Of a stretch of 64,000 bases of DNA, positions 58,622 through 64,000 are shown in pieces. Source of the DNA: Pinus tabuliformis. Lineage: Eukaryota; Streptophyta; Pinopsida; Pinales; Pinaceae. The stretch spans positions 647,540,606 through 647,604,605 of the forward strand of contig CM062811.1 in the NCBI GenBank assembly GCA_031772625.1, given 5' to 3'. The notes beneath the pieces were generated by a model. The model had not been told where the DNA came from, did not search any database, and saw only the letters and a list, made by a program, of their open reading frames with translations. Within the stretch, counting starts at the first letter, position 1. Each line of letters starts with the position of its first letter. Position numbers and translations under genes: made by a program.

Positions 58622-58917
58622 AAATCCTTATGATTCAAAGGCCATAATGGGCTTGTACATGAGAGAATAGGATATTCTCACAACCTCGATAAATTCATGG
58701 TATGATTAGCATGATGAGGTATAAAAACCTTGTTAAAAAAATTGTTGCAATGCATGAAAAATTTTAAACATTGGTAATTTGGATGTTGAGAGGTGCATAA
58801 TCTGGGCTTAGTGTCTCATGCTCTTGTTCATGGTTGAATGCACTGAGATCTTGTGTTGTTAAGGGCCTGGTTGAATGCACTGAGATCTTGTGTTGTTAAG
58901 GGCCTTAGGGGAAATAT
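58622..58917 (+). repeat. Segmental duplicate, copy 1
   Basis: Matches 59385-59642 at about 93% by eye. Contains an extra 37-bp tandem duplication (58831-58867, 58868-58904), absent from copy 2. Confidence 0.92.
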
Positions 58918-59022
58918 ATAATTCCTTCTTTCTAATGGCCCTATGTTGTCAGTTATTAGTCGTCAGTAAGAAGATGTTTTCAGCCACGCACATGTGAGTG
59001 CTTGTTTGAAGTTAAATACAAT

Positions 59023-59642
<620 letters not shown>

Positions 59643-59645
59643 GAT

Positions 59646-60524
59646 GCAGCATTATGGCATCATAGGCTCGGACACATGAGTGAAAAGGAGATGAAGATTC
59701 TTCACTCAAGGAATTTGTTGCCGGGTTTGAAGAATGTTGATTTGGACTTCTGTGAGAACTACATTTATGGAAAACAGAAGAGAGTTAGATTTCTCAGAGT
59801 TGGGAAAGAAAAGAAGAACGAAAAATTAGAGCTTGTGCATACAGACGTATGGGGACCTGCTCAGGTATCATCTCTTGGTGGCTCTCATTATTATGTTACC
59901 TTTATTGATGATGCAACTAGAAAAACTTGGATTTATTGTATTAAGAATAAATCTGATGTATTTGATACTTTCAAGAAATGGAAAGCTTTGGTTGAGATTG
60001 AGACAGGAAAGAAATTGAAGTGTCTTAGATCAGACAATGGAGGTGAATATTGCAGCAAAGAGTTTGATAGGTACTGTTCAGATCATGGAATTCGCAGAGA
60101 GAAGACAGTCCCAAGAACACCACAAGAAAATGGTGTGTCAGAAAGGATGAACAGAACAATCATGGAGCATGCAAGGTGCATGAGATTGCATGCAGGATTG
60201 CCTTTACAGTTTTGGGCAGATGCTGTAGATACTGTTGTTTATCTAATAAACATAGGGCCTTCAAGTTCCTTGGATGGTGGTGTTCCGGAGGAAGCATGGA
60301 CAGGTAAAAAGGTAAACTACTCTTTTTTAAAGCCTTTTGGTTGTGAGGCCTTTGTCCATATTGATAAAGAAAATAGAACAAAGCTTGAGGCAAAGTCAAA
60401 GAAATGTACCTTTATTGGATATGGTGTTAATGATTTTGGTTATCTCTTATATGATTATGAAAATCACAAAATCATTAGGAGCAGAGATGTAATATTCAAT
60501 GAAAAGGTCTTGTATAAGAATTAG
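59646..60524 (+). pseudogene. E12 copia integrase
   Basis: Pre-integrase finger WHHRLGHMSEKE...FCENYIYGK: the last zinc-binding Cys is Tyr (a G-to-A change). Core has DVWGPAQVSS (first D region with HTDVWGP), SDNGGEY (second D) and PQENGVSERMNRT (E). Then FWADAVDTVVYLINIGPSSSL and GCEAFVHIDKENRTKLEAKSKKCTFIGY. It ends at TAG 60522. Active-site acids are intact. Confidence 0.9.
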
Positions 60525-62307
60525 TTGTAGGAAAAGAAGAAAGAAAACGAAAACAAGGAATACGCAGTTCTTGATGACATCACTGAAAAGGTAAAGGTGC
60601 CTGAAAATAATAATAATCAACAACAACAACCACCACAACAGCAGCAGGCACCCCAAACACCTGAAAGTGGTGTTAGAATATCTACCAGGATAAGTAGACC
60701 CCCTGAACGATACTCTCCTTCATTATATTATTTATTGTTGACTGATTCTGGTGAACCCGAATGTTATGAAGAAGCAGTGCAGGTAGAAACCAGGAACAAG
60801 TGGGAGCAAGCCATGAAAGAAGAGATGGACTCCTTAGCACATAACCAGACTTGGGACTTAGTCAGGTTGCCTGCAGGTAAAACAACATTGCAGAATAAAT
60901 GGGTTTACAGGCTGAAGGAAGAAGATGGAGGAAAACAGAGGTATAAAGCTAGACTTGTGGTGAAGGGGTTTGCACAGAAGAAAGGTATTGATTTTGATAA
61001 AATATTTTCTCTTGTTGTTAAAATGACTTCAATCAGAACATTTTTAAGTCTTGTAGCAGCTGAAGATTTGCATCTTGAGCAGTTAGATGTAAAGACAACC
61101 TTTCTCCATGGGGATTTGGAGGAAGATATATATATGCAGCAGCCACAAGGATATGAGGTGAAAGGGAAGGAGAAACTAGTGTGTAGGTTGAAGAAGAGCT
61201 TGTATGTCTTAAAACAGGCTCCAAGGCAGTGGTATCTAAAATTTTACAAGTTTATGTTTGAACAAGGTTATACTAGATGTCACTCTGATCATTGTGTTTA
61301 TTTGAAAAAGCAAAATGATGGCAGCTATATTATATTGTTATTGTATGTAGATGACATGCTTGTTGCAGGATCTAACATGCAGGAAATAAATGTGCTCAAA
61401 AGAAAATTGGCAAATTCATTTGCAATGAAGGATTTGGGAGCTAGAAAACAAATCCTTGGTATGAGAATAACTAGAGATAGGAAAAATCGTCAATTAACAT
61501 TGTCTCAGAATGAGTACATACAAAAGGTGTTGAAAAGATTTAACATGCACAATGCAAAACCAGTTAGTACACCTTTTGCTAGCCATTTCAAACTTAGCAA
61601 GGAAATGTGCCCAAAGACCCAAGAAGACATGGATTATATGTCTAAAGTTCCATATGCATCAACAGTTTGGAAGCTTAATGTATGCAATGGTCTGCACAAG
61701 GCCTGATATTGCACATGCAGTGGGAGTTGTAAGCAGGTACATGAACAATCCAGGAAAGGAACATTGGATGGCAGTGAAATGGATTCTCAGATATTTGAAA
61801 GGTACCACAAATCAAGCATTATGCTTTGGTGGTTCAAACACCTCCCTACAAGGATATGTTGATGCAGATATGGCAGGTAACAGAGATAACAGGAGGAGCA
61901 CTACAGGATATGTATTTACTATTGGAGGAACAGCTGCCAGTTGGGTTTCAAAAATCCAAAGTGTTGTTGCACTTTCAACAACAGAAGCAGAGTATGTTGC
62001 TGCTACAGAGGCTAGTAAAGAAATGATTTGGTTACAAAGGTTTATGGGTGAGTTGGGTAAGAAGCATGATATGGGCACGTTATACAGTGATAGCCAAAGT
62101 GCCATTCATCTTGCAAAGAACTCAGCATTTCATTCCAGGACTAAACACATACAACTCAAGTATCATTTCATACGATCAGTGTTGGAAGATGGAGAGTTGA
62201 AGCTGGAAAAGATACACACTAGCCAGAATCCTGCAGATATGCTAACAAAAGTTGTAACCAGGGAGAAACTGAGAACATGCTCAGTTTCAATTGGTCTTCA
62301 AGGATGA
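60525..62307 (+). pseudogene. E12 copia reverse transcriptase and RNase H
   Basis: The same frame as integrase continues after TAG 60522 and TAG 60528. Gln/Pro-rich linker (60610-60660), then WEQAMKEEMDSLAHNQTWDLV, KARLVVKGFAQKKGIDF, FLHGDLEEDIYM, catalytic YVDD (about 61350). One extra T at about 61665-61668 shifts the frame; RNase H continues in the next frame (YAMVCTRPDIAHAVGVVSRYM, GYVDADMAGNRDNRRSTTGY, ALSTTEAEYVAATEASKE, YSDSQSAIHLAKN) to 62307. RNase H acids look intact. Confidence 0.9.
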
Positions 62308-62390
62308 CGATGAAGATGAGAAACAACCAGGTCCAAAGAGGAGCCATTGTCTAGCAAATGAAGCAGCGATGGAGTTGCTACAATCATTCT

Positions 62391-62403
62391 CCAAGTGGGA
62401 GAT
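62391..62403 (+). other. E12 polypurine tract
   Basis: CCAAGTGGGAGAT, a typical copia polypurine tract, directly before the 3' LTR. Confidence 0.9.
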
Positions 62404-62480
62404 TGTTGTGTGTGGAGCATGATTGTTCAGAGGTCTTTGTTTCAGCCAGATGTATACCCCAAGAATTTTTGTACACCCCT

Positions 62481-62608
62481 CCACGCGGGGGGTGCGGGGG
62501 GGACTTGTCCCCCCCGTGGGGGTCCGGGGGGGCCCATCCCCCCCGGCTGGGGGGTCCGGGGGCCAGCGGTCCCCCGGCGGGGGCTCGGGGGCAGCGCCCC
62601 CGAAGCCA
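62481..62608. repeat. GC-rich hairpin cluster, copy 1
   Basis: Four adjacent hairpins: 62495-62516 (9-bp stem, CTTG loop), 62524-62546 (9-bp stem), 62556-62577 (7-bp stem), 62586-62602 (6-bp stem). Nearly all G and C in an otherwise AT-rich window. Confidence 0.95.
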
Positions 62609-62760
62609 AAAATAAATGTAAAATTGCCTTGTAAAAGTATAGTAATTTCTAGTCAATCTGGGCCGTTCATTAGGCGGATGATTTGTTGTGTGTGGAGCAT
62701 GATTGTCCAGAGGTCTTTGTTTCAGCCGGATGTATACCCCAGGAATTTTTGTACACCCCT

Positions 62761-62855
62761 CCAAGCGGGGGGTGCGGGGGGGACTTGTCCCCCCCGCAGG
62801 GGTCCGGGGGCCAGCGGTCCCCCGGCGGGGGCTCGGGGGCAGTGCCCCCGAAGCC
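62761..62855. repeat. GC-rich hairpin cluster, copy 2
   Basis: Same cluster in the second LTR unit with the second hairpin (about 30 bp) missing. The other three hairpins are kept. Confidence 0.95.
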
Positions 62856-63283
62856 AAAAATAAATGTAAAATTTCCTTGTAAAAGTATAGTAATTTCTAG
62901 TCAATCTGGGCCGTTCATTAGGCGGATGATCTGACGGTAGAACTTATGTTTGTTTAGGGTTTTTTGCCCTAGAAGGCAACCCCTCTCTTTGTATGAGGGT
63001 ATTGTATTTGAGGCTGTGTGATAGATGTGTATTCTGTTTGAGCGAGAAATAGAGAGGTGATACTGTGAGAGAAAACAGAGGATATTACAGCAGATTTGCT
63101 GTAGGTTGTGTCTCTTCATTTTGCTGGATAATAGAAAGGAAGGACTGGTTGTTCGGGGTGGACGTAGCCCAAGCTGGGTGAACCACGTATATCTGTGTCT
63201 CTCTTGTTTTGTGCGTTTTCTGTGTTTATATTTTTGCAATATTTTATGTGTTCCATTGCTCCGTAATATATAATTTTCTAACA

Positions 63284-64000
63284 CTTGTACCATGTGGGTC
63301 TGCGCGGCCTCGTCGAAGGTTCCCTCTTCAATTCCTAACCCATACTTAGTGGTTGTCATCATCTCTAGACTGTATTCTATCGCTTGCGAACTTAGAGGAT
63401 CAATTATCGCTCGGCTCTTAATGCTCTATGGTCTACTGAAGCGTTCAATTCTCAAATGACTAAGTGTTGTTCACTGGCCAGCCCTTTGAGTTTTATAGCA
63501 CCTTTTGAATTCAAATTCTACCGTTCCCCCCAATTCTAGGCCATCAATGTTTTCTTGGCGACAAATTTTCCCAAATCTTGCCCATAAATCGCGTCTTAAA
63601 TGCTTGTCGCCTTCTCCATTTGGCCTCAAATCGCACATCCCATCGTGAATAGTGACCCCAACGGTCACTTCCCATCCGACCCACACAGCAATGCAGCCCC
63701 CCGTGCACGGTCACGAACCCTATGACGTTATGCTTCTACGCACATATCCCAGAGCGCGCAGCTCCCAAGCAGAATAATTTATAGTCCCACGCTCCCTTTC
63801 AACTACCTGGAGTGCTAAGACTGTCCTACTTATGACTAGTCAGGTGATCGCACCACCTATGTGAGGCTCCATCCTATCCTCCAACATGGTTCGCAAAGAA
63901 TCCTCATCTGCCATTGTGGTGATTGCCACCATGTGCTCTACTATTTGCAATGCGCTACCCTGGTTACTGTGTTTGGCGATATGTGGTCCCAGCCACGATA
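63284..64000 (-). other. Non-transposon-looking flank, possible minus-strand gene start
   Basis: GC content is visibly higher than the rest and no retroelement domain is seen. On the minus strand there is a CTATAAATTA box (63784-63775), an upstream-like TGACGT at 63727-63722 by plus coordinates, and ATGs at 63686 and 63362. The frame from 63362 reads MMTTTKYGLGIEEGTFDEAAQTHMVQ before entering the E12 LTR. No family recognised. It may be host sequence or an unknown element. Confidence 0.25.

Larger units (their letters stand above)
59643..63283 (+). mobile_element. E12: Ty1/copia element, 5' half missing
   Basis: Begins inside the pre-integrase region and keeps integrase, RT, RNase H, polypurine tract and a 3' LTR (62404-63283). 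The 5' LTR, gag and protease are absent, replaced by the duplicated segment at 59385-59642. RT text (YVDDMLVAGSN, VDVKTTFLHGDLEEDIYMQQP-type) fits the Tork/Tnt1-like group, a tentative placement. Confidence 0.9.
62404..63283 (+). repeat. E12 3' LTR with internal duplication
   Basis: 880 bp, TGTTGTGTGTGGAGC to TTTCTAACA. The first 280 bp (62404-62683) are directly repeated as 62684-62934, so the LTR carries two copies of its 5' part. Right flank CTTGT is the expected target-duplication half; the left one is lost. Confidence 0.85.

Noticed and set aside
62358-62934. Several overlapping Gly/Pro-rich open frames on both strands
   Set aside because: They come from the stop-poor GC-rich hairpin cluster in the E12 LTR.

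Overview
The window looks like plant nuclear DNA made almost entirely of LTR retrotransposons. I found no convincing host gene, rRNA, tRNA or CRISPR array. The elements belong to Ty3/gypsy (chromovirus, Athila-like and Tat-like) and Ty1/copia. They use plant-type primer sites (TGGTATCAGAGC for initiator Met tRNA, TGGCGCCGTTGCCGGGGA of the Asp tRNA type). The dense nesting suits a large, repeat-rich plant genome, perhaps a gymnosperm, but that is inference and the species cannot be read from the sequence.

Layout. 1-547: LTR and leader of a minus-strand chromovirus (E1) running off the left edge. 1282-7123: a complete, very young plus-strand chromovirus (E2) with 332-bp LTRs that differ at one base, a GTTAG target duplication and a 1407-codon open frame. 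7479-8533: a probable old LTR (E3). 8534-43084: an old minus-strand Tat-like element (E4) whose right LTR was split by E5. 18217-41657: an Athila-like element (E5), TSD CATAT, 1308-bp LTRs, with an extra ORF downstream of pol. 19021-29363: E6, a minus-strand Tat-like element, TSD GGTTC, sitting inside the 5' LTR of E5. The nest is therefore three levels deep (E6 in E5 in E4).

Right of the nest: 43085-45150 is a Tat-like pol relic (E7); 46366-46900 a gag relic (E8); 47072-48858 a copia element collapsed by an internal deletion (E9); 48860-51549 an LTR pair around a short pol-less interior (E10); 53720-57480 a decayed gag-pol (E11); 58622-59642 a duplicated segment flanking a 358-bp GA microsatellite; 59643-63283 a 5'-truncated copia element (E12) with a 3' LTR holding a duplicated, extremely GC-rich hairpin cluster. 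63284-64000 is the only stretch that does not look like a transposon.

Decay is mainly by nonsense changes that C-to-T or G-to-A transitions can explain (E5, E12, E4, E8), as expected for methylated, silenced repeats. Points of most interest are an archaeal-type RNase H upstream of RT in E4 and E7, loss of the protease/RNase H block and primer site in E6, its antisense ORF and palindrome-rich LTR, and the extra coiled-coil ORF in E5. Element names E1-E12 are local labels. Divergence figures are by-eye counts.
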